Numbered from the stretch's first letter, positions 1 through 11,884 are shown. The stretch: 64,000 nt of DNA from Azadirachta indica (GCA_022749755.1 CM040441.1:23623475-23687474), one strand, 5' to 3'. Notes: generated from the sequence alone by a model not told the origin. Numbers and translations: made by a program.

Positions 1-68
1 TGCGCCAATATAATCATTTTAGGTTTTTCCTTCGCAAATTCATTGTCTACTTCCATCTTGGTTTTCCT

Positions 69-1660
69 ATGGAGTCATTATCCTTTAAACATAAGATTCT
101 AGTTTTCTCACTTGTTTCTCCTATCCAATTACTTATTTTGAATTTTTCACTTGTGATTATGTCTTCTACTTCAATTGAAGAAGCTCATACTCTTCTCAAT
201 CAGAAAGCAAGCCTTCATCAAAATCAAAACCTTTCTCTCCTGCTTCATGGAATCTTTTTCCTGTTAATGATGTTGATAATTCTTCTCACTCAAAATAAAA
301 AATCAGCCCATGTTCTTAGTTTGGAATTCACTTTAATCTTGTTGGAAGAGTCCTTGGTATTAACCTGTCAACTACAGGTTTTAAGGTATGCTTCATGACT
401 TCTCATTTTCATCATTTCCTCGTCTTGCATATCTTAATCTTAGTCTAAATAAATTTTTTGAAATCATCCCACCTCAAATAGCTCATCTTACAAAGTTTAA
501 GTAACTTGATTTACATGTAAATCATTTTTTTGCAGAAATACTGCTAGAAATTGGTCAACTTATGATTAACTTAAAGACTCTGCATCTTTCTGAAAATTTT
601 CTTTTTGATTTTATTCCTTCAAGTATAGGAAATTTAAAGGTTTTGTCAAAACTAAGTTTGTCCAGAAATCATCTCGATGGTATTATTCCTTCTTTAATTG
701 GAAATCTGAGCAATTTGAGGACATTAAGAGTATATGAAAATGGGCTTTCTGGTGTTATTCCCAAAAAAATATGGAGGTTAAAGTTTCTTTCCAATATAGA
801 CTTGACCGACAATCAATTGAATGGTTCGATTCCTCTTTCTTTAGGTAATTTGATTAACTTGATGACTTTGTATCTTCTTAATAATTCTCTTTCTAGTCAT
901 ATTCCTCCAAACATAGGAAATTTGACAGCTCTTCTTGATCTAGATTTGTCAGGAAATCATCTCAATGGTATTATTCCTCTTTCAATTGAAAATCTTACCA
1001 TTATACCTGTATAATAATGAACTTTCTAGTTTTATTCCTCAACAAATAGGAAATTTGCTGAAGTTGAGTAAGCTAGAGTTAAATGCAAATCAATTCACTG
1101 GCTATTTACCAGACAATATTTGCAAAAAAAAATTACTTTAGAAATTCACAATAGGTAATAATCATATTGAAGGTTCAATCCCTAAAAGCTTGAGAGATTG
1201 CATATGCCTAACTAGAGCTCATCTTGAATGGAACAACAATCTCTGTGAAAATATATCTAAAGATTTTGGCATTTATCTAGACCTATATTTCATTGATCTA
1301 AGCCACAATAAATTTTATGATGAAATCTCAACCAATTAGGGAAAATGCCCAACACTTGGCACTTTAAACATTTCGATGAATAATATGATTGGGAGCTTAC
1401 CAACTAAGTTTGCAAACTTATCTCAATTAAGTGTGCTTGATCTTTCTTTTAATCATATAGTAATGGAGATTCCAGTGGAATTCGGAAAGTTAAATTCTCT
1501 AACTAAACTTATCTTAAATGGGAATAAACTTTGTGGAAGTTTACCCCGAGAACTTGGCTCATTAACCAAATTGAGTACTTCAACTTATCTACAAATAGAT
1601 TGAGCAACTCAATCCCACAATCTCTAGGATACTTGTTGAAATTACATAATTACTGTTACA
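69..1660 (+). pseudogene. LRR receptor-like kinase pseudogene (ectodomain only)
   Basis: This is the degenerate extracellular part of a plant leucine-rich-repeat receptor kinase. From the ATG at 69 there is a hydrophobic signal-like segment and then an LRR N-terminal cap (EEAHTLLNQKASL). About 15 LRR units of the plant type follow, with the xxLxxLxLxxNxLxGxIPxxIGN pattern (for example 'LNGSIPLSLGNL', 'LSGVIPKKIWRL'). The longest open pieces are 562-1014 and 1376-1603. The frame breaks near 290, 500, 1010, 1140, 1338 and 1600 through stops or indels, and homologous LRRs resume in another frame each time. LRR coding fades out near 1660. No transmembrane segment or kinase domain follows. The repeat style resembles the At4g08850/MIK2-type group (inference). 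A full gene of that type encodes roughly 1000 residues, so about half is missing. Confidence 0.85.
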
Positions 1661-1796
1661 CTGTTAAATTAAACTCTTACAAATAATTCTGGAAGCATCA
1701 TCTAATTGCAGAAGGATTAGATGAAAATTAAAGTGTACTCTATCATATCATTCTTAAAAAACAGAAGAAATTTCTTAGTGTGAGATATACAAGGAA

Positions 1797-2018
1797 ACAA
1801 CATAATATTACAAAAATAAAATGCAATAAGATTTGTATTTATTTATAATTTAACAATCGAGATCTAAAATTAGGTGACTTTTGATGTTGATAATTTAGTG
1901 ATTATATTCACTATTAAATTGCATAGATTAATGAATGAAAATTTGTATTCAAAATTACGTTAAAAAGAAAATTGTTCACTTCGGCTTAAAAAGTCACATT
2001 GAGAGAGAAGTTATCAAA
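1797..2018. repeat. direct repeat, copy 1
   Basis: AT-rich stretch of about 220 bp that is collinear with 3183-3402. Shared blocks include 'ataagatttgtattta', 'aattgcatagat' and 'cattgagaga/cattgagaaa'. The copies are visibly diverged. It lies just after the LRR pseudogene and contains no coding sequence. It could be an LTR-like or MITE-like sequence, or a local duplication. Confidence 0.6.
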
Positions 2019-2444
2019 CTTATCATATCTCCACCCACCGCAGCTTCCCTAGTTCAAATGTGAATGGTTAATATAAGAATTTTAATGGTTATATACGTCA
2101 TTGCTCTGCTCTTTTTTTCTTCAGTATTATTATTTTTTACTGTATATGCTCTTCAAAAAAAACTCATAATATTTGACAGTGTTTTTCTAGATCAATCAAA
2201 AGAGTGCAAAATATTTATTGATAAATATAATTGGCTAAAATATGTTAAATTTCTTGTTATACACATTTTTACTTTTATATTTCATATTTTATATTTTTTG
2301 TTTAAATTTAATACTTCAATTTGTAAATTTAATGAAATTTTGCATTAAAATTTTTAACTTTTATGTTATATATTACTTCAATTCTTTGTATTACCTTTAC
2401 ATATATAGTTGAAGGATATAAATTTCTTAATTGATTATTTAGAA

Positions 2445-2790
2445 GTTATTTGGTTGGTACTAGACAAAGGTTTTTAAAAATTAAAAAGGTCATTTTTCTT
2501 TTATTAGAAGAAATTTAAAATTTAGGTTTTTAATAATAGAGTTTTTTTGACCTTTTTCGAAACGTTAAATTATTTAAAATATTTTTATTTTATTTAAAAA
2601 TTTTTATGTTAATTCTTTAAAGTAAATTATTAAAAACTTATAGTAATTACTCAATTTTTTCTAAAAATTTTTTATAATAATTAAACAATTAATAAATTTT
2701 TATTAAAAATCTACTTATAAAAATTCTATTAATAAAATGTCTACTCTCAAAACTTCTATTTAAAAGGATATACTAAAACAGGCCCTTAAT
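2445..2790. mobile_element. hAT-type MITE-like stretch (tentative)
   Basis: Non-coding AT-rich segment. It begins with a 'tttggttggtac'-like end and finishes with 'aaaacaggccc', the usual style of non-autonomous hAT termini. Its last 100 bp (about 2690-2790) are clearly homologous to 58568-58667, which supports a mobile family. No target duplication was identified, so the boundaries are approximate. Confidence 0.4.
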
Positions 2791-3182
2791 ATTACATCTT
2801 ATATCACTAGCGAGAAAGTAATTGGACTACATTAAAAGCTCTATACCTTTGTAACTTATTAAACACTACTGCAGTGAGATTGACTTTACAAGCTATGGTT
2901 CTCCTAATTTGGCATATGCATTTTGAAACCAAAAAATAAGATTGTCACATCTTAATCACAATACTAGTGTTAAATATTTGAAATAATGTATTAATAAGCT
3001 TAATTGCAAAAACATTAATATAATAAAATATTATTAAAAATTTATTCAGTTCGATATGTACAATCAAACAAATAATGTTTAAAGTTTTAAATTTGTGTTG
3101 TAAAATGAAGGGACATATTTGATATTTCCTTTAGCAAATAAGGGTATATAGTCACAGCACTTTCAGTGACGTTGAAAAAGGG

Positions 3183-3402
3183 CAACGTCATATATTACAA
3201 AACTAATATTGAAATAAGATTTGTATTTAATTATAATTAATAGTCGAAGTCTAAAATTAAATGGTAATATTTGACATTGACAACTTAGTAATATATCTAC
3301 TATTGAATTGCATAGATAATTACTGAAAATTTTTATTTAAAATTTAGTAATGAAAAACATTCATTTTAACTTAAAATGTTCATTGAGAAAGGTCAAAGTC
3401 AT
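3183..3402. repeat. direct repeat, copy 2
   Basis: Second copy of the about 220-bp repeat at 1797-2018, in the same orientation and 1.4 kb downstream. The copies bracket the MITE-like stretch. The sequence from here to 4446 is non-coding, and the short hydrophobic frames around 3851-4119 are low-complexity T-rich DNA. Confidence 0.6.
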
Positions 3403-4441
3403 TAATCATTCTTAACTTAAAAAACAGTTTTTGAAAAGGAAAAATGCCCTAAAGTTCTCTCAAATTTAACCTAATTACTCGTCACCAAAAAGTTTAAAAA
3501 ATATTTGGTTACGTCTTACCGTGGTATAAGATTAAAGAAAAATAGTACAAAATTTAACCTTGACATAAATTTAAAAATAAATGGGTCCCATAGGATCAGA
3601 CTATGTCTAGCATATTTGTCAATTTGTGTGCTCAAAATAATAATTTTTTAATTTTGATGTGAAATTAAAGACTAATTGATTAGTTTGATGGGAAAATAAA
3701 TTGGTTTAGACAAAAAATAATATTTTTTTTTACTTTGACTGGAATTAAATAATAATTTCATAATTAAATAATAATTTATTGTGTTTAAACAAAAATTAAA
3801 TTGTAGTTACAAAACTAAGTAATATAATTAAATGATAATTATCCTAACACATGGCATTTGATTGGCTGCAACATTTCTTCCTTATACCATTTTTCACTCT
3901 CTCCTCTTTTGCTTACTTTTTTTTTTTTTTTTCAGGTGCATATGCTCTAATCCAAACACCCTTCATCTCTCTCATAGAACAAACTCATTCTTCAATTTTA
4001 TATTTCCGATTATATCTACCGTACATTTTGTTTTCAACATCTTAGCTTCACCCTCCTCTTCCTCGGTTTCTCTACTTTTTTATGCTATTATCTCCTTTTG
4101 CATGCATTTCTTTCCTTAAATTCACGTCACTTCTTCAACTAGCACTAAGCCCCTATGTATCAAGGACTTCTCCAACTCCATGGCTGCCAATCAACGAAGG
4201 AACAAACAAAAAGAAATAGCAGGTTTGATTATTCAACAACTAAAGATAAGAAATTAAAAGAAAATATTTTATTTCAAGATTGCAAATTTTGCCCAAAATC
4301 ATAATTTCACAAATTCTTCTTTCTCTTCAACCAAAGTTCAATTTTTTCGCCCATCAAGATTTGCCAATCCTTTTCCTCTGTAAACAAAAATCTTCAAAGT
4401 CTTCCGCTATTTCATCTTCCCCTCAATCCCTTCCCACCACC

Positions 4442-4446
4442 ACTAC
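4442..4446. repeat. target-site duplication, left (actac)
   Basis: 'actac' directly precedes the 5' LTR at 4447 and is repeated directly after the 3' LTR at 7481-7485. This fixes both ends of copia-A. Confidence 0.85.
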
Positions 4447-5147
4447 TGTTGGGTTGGGCTTTACTCCTATTTAGAGAAAGCCCAATTTTGAAGCACACAT
4501 GGTTAAAAGGAATTTTTAACTTTGTTTTGTGGCTATATAAGGTGTGTGTGTGTGAGAAGAGTAGTGCAAGCCATAAGCCAAAAAGACTGCACTTTATCAG
4601 AAAATTTTAGTCCTACATAGTTTTCAGCAAACTAACAATCGGGTGGCGATTTGAACTTCGTTTTAGCTCAAATTTTACGTAGAGATTCTAAACACATAGT
4701 TCTTGATTCTGGACAGTGTGATTGACCATCAAAGCTCTTTAGGACATCCAAAATTTACATTTACAGCAACTCTAATTTTCAGAATTTTTCTATAATCTTA
4801 TTTTGGCTCTTTCACTTTGGTGTTCATCTATTGGTGTATTTGGTAAGGTTTTTTTTTGGCTCTCACTTTGTGATTGAATTCTTATTTGTTTCTAAAACTG
4901 TAATCTTAGAAGAAGACTTTAATACTTCTTATTTAGTGATAGTGAAAATTTTTTCGACCGTGATTTTTTACTTTCACTCACATTGAGAGAGAGGTTTTTC
5001 CACGTAAATTTGGCATCTCTTGTGTTTTTTTTTTAACTTGATTATTCTTGCTATTTTTATTGTTTTGATCTACTTGATTACTTCATTTTGGTTCAAGTAA
5101 GTAGGAAGAATTAAATATGTATTAGTCTCTCTTATTTCTTCCTAACA
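4447..5147 (+). repeat. 5' LTR of copia-A
   Basis: 701-bp LTR beginning TGTTGGGTTGGG and ending CTTCCTAACA. It is collinear over its whole length with 6797-7480. The U3 part carries a TATA box followed by a TG run. The segment after about 4600 would be R/U5. Confidence 0.9.
4534..4541 (+). promoter_or_regulatory. TATA box of copia-A 5' LTR
   Basis: 'tatataag' lies about 90 bp into the LTR and is conserved at 6885-6892 in the 3' LTR. This is the expected position for the retrotransposon promoter. Confidence 0.55.
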
Positions 5148-5150
5148 AAG

Positions 5151-5165
5151 TGGTATCAGAACAGA
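5151..5165 (+). other. primer-binding site of copia-A
   Basis: 'tggtatcagaacaga' begins three bases after the LTR end. It matches the common plant primer site TGGTATCAGAGC, complementary to the 3' end of initiator methionine tRNA, with one mismatch. Confidence 0.85.
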
Positions 5166-5199
5166 GTTTAATTAGTGAATTATTGTTTTGTTTTGAACA

Positions 5200-6795
5200 A
5201 CGGAGGTTAATGCAAGTAGAATGGTGAATTTGAATGCTTCCAATTATGCCTTTGGAAGGGTAAGATGAAAGATTTACTTTATGTCAAAGATTATTATCTA
5301 CCAGTGTTTGTCATTAAAAAAACCTGATCATAAAACAAATGAAGAATGGGCTTTAATGCATCAACAGGTTTGTGGATACATTAGGCAATGGGTTAATGAT
5401 AATGTGTTAAACCATATAAGTGGGGAGAAAAATGCTCAGATGCTTTGGAATAAATTGGAACAGTTGTATGCCAGATAACAGGAAATAACAAGTTGTTTTT
5501 GATAAAGCAGATGATGGCCTTAAGATATAGAGATGGAACTTTGGTGACTGATCACTTGAATATGTTTCAGGAAATTATTAATCAGTTTGCTGCTATGAGA
5601 ATCACTTTTGAGGATGAAATTCTTAGTTTATGGCTTTTTGATACCTTACTAGACTCATGGGAGACATTTAAGGTGTCATTCTCTAATTCTACACCAGATG
5701 GTATTATCTCCATAGAGTTTGCTAAAAATAGTATCTTGAATGAAGAGATGAGAATGAAAACACAGAGTTGCTCTTTATAGTTAGAAGCTTTAGTTTCAGA
5801 TTCTAGGGGGAGAAGCAAGAGTCGGGATTCAAGTAACAAAGAGCATAGCAGAAGCAAGTCAAGAAAGGGGTATAAAAATCTTGAGTGTCACCATTGTGGT
5901 AAGAAAGGACATGTCAAGAAATATTGCTACAAATGAAAAAGAGAGAATAAGGAGAGTAAACAGAAAGAAAAGAAGACCGACTATAATAGTGATGATGATA
6001 GAGTTAATGTTACTCCTGAAGATATTTTGACTATTCAAGAATATGATGCAATCAACCTTACTGATAATGAGACTAGTTGGGTGATAGATAGTAGTGCCTC
6101 TATTTATATTACAGCTAAAAGGGATTTTTTCTCCTTCTATATAGCTAGTGATTTTGGAGATGTCAGGACAGTTAATGAAGGAATGACACGATGTGCAGGT
6201 GTTGGAGACGTTTGCTTGAAGACTGCTAATGGTTCCATGTTAGTTCTCAGGTATGTCAAGTATTTCTAGCTATTCGACTTAATCTTCTTTCTGTTGGTAA
6301 GCTTTGTGATGCTGGCTATGACAACAATTTTCCAGGCGACAATTGGAAGCTCACTAAAGGTGCTATGGTTATAGCTAGTGGTAAGAAGTATTCCTCTTTA
6401 TACCTTATGCAAGCTAAAATTGCTAAAGATGTTATGCACGTATCTGAGTTAGAAGATAGAATTGAGTTATAGCATAAGCGGTTATGTCATATGAGTGAGA
6501 AGGGATAACTAAGCTAGTTAAGAAGAATGTGACACCTGGGGTGAAGAAAGTGCACTTGAAGAAATGTATGCATTGTTTATAAGGAAAATAGCGCAGAGTT
6601 TTCTTCAAGAGCCATTTACAGACTCGAAGACCTGAGGTACTTGATTTAGTGCATTCCGATGCTTGTGGTCCTATGAAAACCATGTCACTTGATGGTGTTG
6701 ATATATTGACAAAGTCATTAACGAGGGACTAACTTGAGACTTGCTGTTTGATTGCCGGAATGACGAATTTCTCCAAATAGTTGTAAGAGGGAGTT
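5200..6795 (+). pseudogene. copia-A gag-pol pseudogene
   Basis: Degenerate Ty1/copia polyprotein. A UBN2-type gag runs from about 5230 to 5790 (open piece 5281-5478, stop, then 5493-5780). A CCHC zinc knuckle follows near 5888-5930 (CHHCGKKGHVKKYC, intact). The aspartic protease is near 6078-6115, reading WVIDSSASIYIT where DSGAS is usual, so the catalytic Gly is replaced by Ser. Next come the gag-pre-integrase segment (RLNLLSVGKLCDAG, about 6270-6450) and the integrase HHCC region (HKRLCHMSEKG, about 6474-6600). Near 6695 the reading jumps from the start of the integrase core to the last residues of RNase H (DILTKSLTRD). The integrase core and all of reverse transcriptase are therefore deleted. 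Several stops interrupt the rest. Confidence 0.88.
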
Positions 6796-6796
6796 T
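6785..6796 (+). other. polypurine tract of copia-A
   Basis: The purine-rich 'aagagggag' sits directly before the 3' LTR start, as expected for plus-strand priming. Confidence 0.65.
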
Positions 6797-7480
6797 TGTT
6801 GGGTTGGCCTTCACTCTTATTTAGAGAAGGCCCAATTTTGAAGCCTACATGGTTAAAGGGATTTTTTTAGCTTTGTTTTGTGGCTATATAAGGTATGTGT
6901 ATGAGAAGAGTAGTGCAAGCCGTAAGACAGAAAGACAGCACTTTTTTAGAAAATTTCAATCCTGCGTAGTTTTCATCAAGCTAACAATCAGGCGGCTATT
7001 TCAACTTCGTTTTAGCTCAAATTTTATTTGAAGATTCTACACACATAATTCTTGATTTTGGACGGTGTGATTGACCATCAGAGCTATCTAGAACATCCAG
7101 AATTCACATTTACAGCAGCTCTGATTTTCAGAATTTTTCTGCAGCCTTATTTTGGCTCTTTCACTATGGTGTTCATCTATTGGTGTATTTGGTGAGGTTT
7201 TTTTTTTTCTCTTACTTTGTGATTGAATTCTTATTTGTTTCTAAGACTGTATCTTGGAAAAAGACTCTGATACTTCTTATTTGGTGATAGTGAAAATTTT
7301 TTCTACTCTCATTCACATTGAGGGAGAAGTTTTTTCACGTAAATTTGACGTCTCTTTTGTTTTCTTTAACTTGATTATTCTTACTGTTTTTATTGTTTTG
7401 ATCTATTTAATTCCTTTATCTTGGTTCAAGTAAGTGGGAAGAATTAAATTTGTACTAATTTCTCTTGTTTCTTTCTAACA
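6797..7480 (+). repeat. 3' LTR of copia-A
   Basis: 684-bp LTR, TGTTGGGTTGG to TTTCTAACA, collinear with 4447-5147. A TATA box lies at 6885-6892. It is followed immediately by the target duplication 'actac'. Confidence 0.9.
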
Positions 7481-7485
7481 ACTAC
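7481..7485. repeat. target-site duplication, right (actac)
   Basis: Exact copy of 4442-4446. The host sequence resumes with a C-rich stretch (7486-7620) that is continuous in character with 4280-4446. No gene was recognised there. Confidence 0.85.
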
Positions 7486-8004
7486 TTCTTTATCTGCACC
7501 CATCTTCACGACCCCAGCCTCTTCACTGCCGCCCACGGGCACAATACTCCTAAAAATACGCCCACTTCACCACCATGTCATTTGCATCCTTAGCCCATAG
7601 TCATGGATTCGTCGTCTTTCTTGAAGAATGATTTCATGGCAAAGAGGGGTGTTGCTTACCAAGAAAGTGAAAGAGAGAGTGGGGGAGAAAGAAAATAAAA
7701 AAAATAAAAAAACGATGATATTAATTAAAAAAATATTAAGATTAAATTAAATTATATATGTACAAGTGTTATTATTATTTGATGTAATACTCAATTTTAA
7801 GTTTAATTACATGAAAAGAAAATTGGACCGTTCTATAAATTATATTTCTGTTATTGTAATTGATAGTAGGACTTAATAGAATACTTTTCAAACATCTAGG
7901 AAGTAATGGGTAATTAGATCAAAATTGAGGGGGGTCTAGAGCATTTTCCCTTTTTAAAGCAATTATATAAAAAACTTATTCATAAACACTCACCCCAACT
8001 TTCT

Positions 8005-8250
8005 TAGGCTATACTTGATTCCCCAAAAAAAAAAAATGATGAAAGGAAAAGGTGAAAGAAAAGGATTAAGGAAAGGATAAGTTGGGAGAAAAGTATTCCT
8101 TTGCTTGGTCGAAATAAGGAATTATAAAGGGAAAGAAATTCTTTATATTTGTTTTGGATAAAATAAAATTTAGACAATTAAAATTTTAGTATTAAAAAGA
8201 TCAACATATTTCATACTTTAAGAATTAAAAAGTAGAAAGAAAAAAGATAA
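8005..8250. repeat. MITE-like purine-rich repeat related to 63365-63560
   Basis: An A/G-rich segment followed by 'ttgcttggtcgaaata' and 'aaaaagatcaacatattt'. The same order of motifs recurs near 63365-63560. Non-coding. The rest of 7620-8640 is AT-rich DNA in which I see nothing else. Confidence 0.4.
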
Positions 8251-8641
8251 ATATGAAAGAACATAAAAATATCCATAAAATTACAAAAATAATAAATTAT
8301 ACCTTTAATTATAAAATTAGTTAAACTCCACTGGACTATTAATTTGTATATTGCAAATTAAATTTTTATATAAGAGAATGAAGAACATGGCCACTTAGAC
8401 TGATTTCTAGATTATGTTCTTTGTTTTTTTTTTTTTTTTTTTCTGCTCTGCAGTCATTTTTTATTAAAAAAATGAAAGTATGTATAAATTAATAATATCA
8501 ATAATTTTTCAAAATTAATATAGAGATTTAATATAAAAAATATTTTATACATAATAAAAAAATATTACAAGAATAATAATAAATATACGTTGAACAAACG
8601 TTTAACCTCGCAGGGAGAAACTAATAAGGAAAGTCATGCAT

Positions 8642-8896
8642 CTAGTATTTTATAACTTCCTCCTTATTAGAGTCTGTCATTTTTTGAACCCACTGAACAA
8701 TGTACACACAATCACCAAATTCTCCAACTGCTTTCTTGCAAGTAATTAATTCCACCAAAACTATAGCAAAGCTGTACACATCAACTTTCAAAAGACTAGT
8801 CTCATGATTTGAACAAAAACCCCCCAATAACTTAATGATGTTTTTATGACTAGCACTCCCGAAAATATGTCTTTGTAAGATGTTGTAATTTACCAA
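8642..8896 (-). pseudogene. BAM/CLV1-type receptor kinase fragment lacking the catalytic core
   Basis: An 84-codon open frame on the minus strand joins two separated parts of a BAM-type LRR receptor kinase domain. The first part, [20 protein letters not shown], corresponds to the beta4-beta5 region of the N-lobe. The second, [20 protein letters not shown] followed by GEFGD and [12 protein letters not shown], corresponds to the subdomain IX-X region of the C-lobe. The intervening HRD catalytic loop, DFG and activation segment (about 100 residues) are missing, with no break in frame. The ATG is arbitrary and no ectodomain is found next to it. The GEFGDxVxIVQWVxKMTDSN motif is characteristic of BAM1/BAM2-like kinases from family knowledge. 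This is a dead fragment, possibly carried by a transposon. Confidence 0.82.
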
Positions 8897-9105
8897 TTTC
8901 GTACGGAATGGGCTAAGCTAGTTCGCAGCTACAGAGAGGTTTTCCATAAAGCAGAGGTAGGCAACGTAAGCAAAAAGAGTGCCAAATGATAAAAGTAATG
9001 CAAGGTAATAAGAATAATTTGTATTTCACCAATATTGATTTACAATAGCAATTGATGGGCATATATATATATAGAGTATTGTGTTTAGTTTCAGGAGCTA
9101 ATAAA

Positions 9106-9441
9106 TATTAGGTTAGATTTCACTCCTATTTAGAGAATGGCCTAAACTTGTAAGACCACATGATTAATGACAATTTTTTTTTTTAAGTTTGTTTCTGTGG
9201 CTGTAATAGGTGTCTATATGTGTGAAGATAGTGTAATCGTGAGTAGAAAAAAAATATATTTTCTAGAAAATTTTGGTCCTACACAGTCTTTATCAAACTG
9301 ACAATCGGGTGGCGATTTTAATTCTGTTTTGACTCAAATTTTACATGGAGATTCCACACACATAGTTTTTTATTGTAGATTGTGTGATTGACCATTAGAA
9401 TTCTCGAGCACATTCAGAATTGGCATTTACAATAACTCTGT
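9106..9441 (+). repeat. truncated LTR fragment of the copia-A family
   Basis: About 335 bp collinear with the first half of the copia-A LTR. Matches include 'tcctatttagagaa', 'gtgtgattgacca' and 'acaatcgggtggcgat'. It is more diverged than the two LTRs of copia-A. It stops after the 'aactctg' block, with no internal region on either side. The flanking 8900-9105 and 9442-10098 are non-coding. Confidence 0.8.
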
Positions 9442-10098
9442 TTTGTAGTTTAGCATTGTGGGGTGCATATTTGACTCATTTCAGTAAGGAATTGGTATCT
9501 TGGCACATCCTAGAAGCACTAAGAATTGTGAAGAATACTCAATCATAAATGAAAATAAACCATCAATTAACAAAGAAAATTATGCATCAAAACTTCATGG
9601 TTAAACTACATCTTAGTCCTAGAAAAAGGGAAGTTAGTTCAAGCTAAATATAAAGTAATTAATAAACATAGTCTTAAGCATTAAAGAGAATAGAAAAGAA
9701 TGAATTAGTAATGGAGTCGAATCAGTTTTCAAATTTTCTACTTCTCTATACCAAGCTTTCTCTACCTTGTCTTCAATCTCCAACTTTTTAATTTAACCTT
9801 AACATCATCTATTTATATGCGCCATTTTTCTTTACAATTCTTTTATATCAACTGGAAGGCTTCACCAATCCTTGTTTCTACAAAATAAGTACAAAACACA
9901 AATAAAAGCTAATAAAATATTATAATGCTATCAAAATATTATGCTAAGAGTATTTAATTTACGACTATAAAACACGCTTATTATTAGAGGGTATTCGCTG
10001 GTTACATAACTAGTACCCATTGACTTGTTATTTTTTTGTAGGTATATTACACTATAAAATCTTGCAGCTACCTCCTTGTGTTAAAGTTAGCTAGATAC

Positions 10099-11180
10099 TT
10101 GATGAGTGAGTATTTTACTTATGAACTAACTTCTTTTGATCTTAAGTATTTTGAAAAAGAACTATAAGCTTGATGAATTTATGTGTTGTGTGTAAGGAAG
10201 CAAGAAAAGTGGAATTGACGAGAAATTGGTACAAATTAGGCTAAAGGAGTAGAAAGTTGACATGCTGAGTATAGGCTACTAAAATGATCAAAACTTCTTT
10301 TACACAACTTCAAATCACCTTTCATTTATTGCATTGAAAACTACACATTCAGAGCTTTCAACCATATATTACCTGATCCATAAGGCAGAAAGCATGGCGC
10401 AGCCTTGCCATGCCAAGCACATAGTTGCACAAGAAGCTCATCATTTCAACCCCTCAAGGTCGAGAATGTGGCACGCATGTGCAATTCCACGCATGCCTAT
10501 GCCTCTTACGCTGTGCGCTTGTTTCCCTTGTGAGTTGAATGATGTCTCAAAGTTTTTTCCAATTGTAAGATCAATTAGATGGCCGAATTTGGCTAAAATT
10601 GCAGAGTTTCATGTTTTCTACTTCAACGGTCATCTCTAATATAAAAGAGAGATTTTAGTTAGAGAAACACAAGGAGGAGAGAAAAGAGCTAACCTTCTAG
10701 AAATAAAGACTTGATGATCATCAATTTCTTGAAGATTCATGGTGAACTCTTGAAAAATTGGAGTCTTAGAGTATCTCTTAACGTTCGTTTTCCCTCTTCT
10801 TCATTTTGTCTCTTGAAGTTTATAATATGTAATATTGTTTAAGACTATGTTTACACTTATGAATTTTTTTCTGATAATTTCTACAGATTTCCTTATGTTA
10901 GACTAATTTCATTATTTAGGGCCTTGAAGTAGCTCTATTTGAACCATGTTTTAATTATTTAATATTTTGTTAATGTTAGTACAATTTAATTCATTTATGT
11001 TTCACTTTGCTAAATGCTTCCAATATGTTGTATGATAAATTAGTTGCCTCTTGATTAATGATTTGATGCGTAGGAAAGATTGAGTCATTTATTGGTTTAG
11101 GCAAACACAATCTAGTTTGTTGTCAATTTGTAGGAAATCAACACTTAAATCACATTAATATCTATGATATTGTGAGATTG
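10099..11180 (+). repeat. dispersed repeat, copy 1
   Basis: Non-coding repeat sharing several collinear blocks with 26347-27010, for example 'gatgagtgagtattttact', 'aggctaaaggagta' and 'ttaatgttagta'. Copy 1 is longer because it retains a middle part (about 10330-10900) and may extend to about 11560. The 101-codon frame at 10334-10639 lies inside it and resembles no family I recognise. The repeat may be an LTR, an untranslated part of a large element, or a non-autonomous unit. Confidence 0.6.
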
Positions 11181-11884
11181 GGAGGTGATCAATTCCTTAG
11201 TAATTACATATGGGTAAAGTTTAATGATTGTGTAATTAATCAAGTTAGATAGGAATATTGGGTTGTGTAGCTATACATAGAATCTTCTTTGAGGCTCGAG
11301 AGAGGTAATGTGATTAATCTTAGTCTCGTGATTAACAAATTGAATTGTAACTTATTAACAATAACTAAATAGGTGAAACATGGGGAAAATTGAGTAAAGT
11401 CAAGACTTTAGAGCTCTCATTATAAGTTTCCATTTTTCTTAGTTTAGGGTGTTATATATATATATTTTTATATTCTCGTAATTGTTTTGCAAAATTAAGT
11501 TGTCTAAATAAAATTAAGTTATTATAGCAATATTACTCAGCTTTAATTCAAAAATTTAGTCATCACAAAATAATACTCTTACTTATCACTTTACTACTTG
11601 TTACAACTAATGCACTTGCGATTACATGCACATGCATGTAATATTGTCACGAACACTACTCTAGCTGCTCATGTCCCTACCATTGTTTCTGAGATGAAGC
11701 TTCCTTTTCCACTGCAAATGTGTTTCTCGCACAAGTTCATAAATCGTGATTAGAATGATTGTAAATTATAATATGATATAATAACACAATATTGTAAATC
11801 ATATAAACATTGTAAATTATATAAACAAGTATGTGGAGAATAGTTAAAAAAACAGTTCACTCTCTCTTAATCATAAACATTTTA

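Larger units (their letters stand above)
4447..7480 (+). mobile_element. Ty1/copia retrotransposon, internally deleted (copia-A)
   Basis: Element of about 3.0 kb. It has a 5' LTR (4447-5147), a primer-binding site, a degenerate gag-protease-integrase region, a short RNase H tail, a polypurine tract and a 3' LTR (6797-7480), flanked by 'actac' on both sides. Both LTRs begin TGTTGGG and end AACA. Reverse transcriptase and most of integrase are missing, so the element is non-autonomous. The LTRs differ by many substitutions and small indels, which suggests an old insertion (divergence not computed). Confidence 0.92.

Noticed and set aside
2064..2348. 94-codon hydrophobic open frame
   Set aside because: T-rich, phenylalanine/isoleucine-dominated translation of AT-rich DNA with no family resemblance. 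It lies next to repeats.
3851..4119. Overlapping hydrophobic frames that look like a membrane protein
   Set aside because: Two frames over the same T-rich tract. Composition explains the hydrophobicity.
10334..10639. 101-codon frame with Cys and His residues
   Set aside because: It lies wholly inside a dispersed non-coding repeat and shows no ordered zinc-finger spacing.
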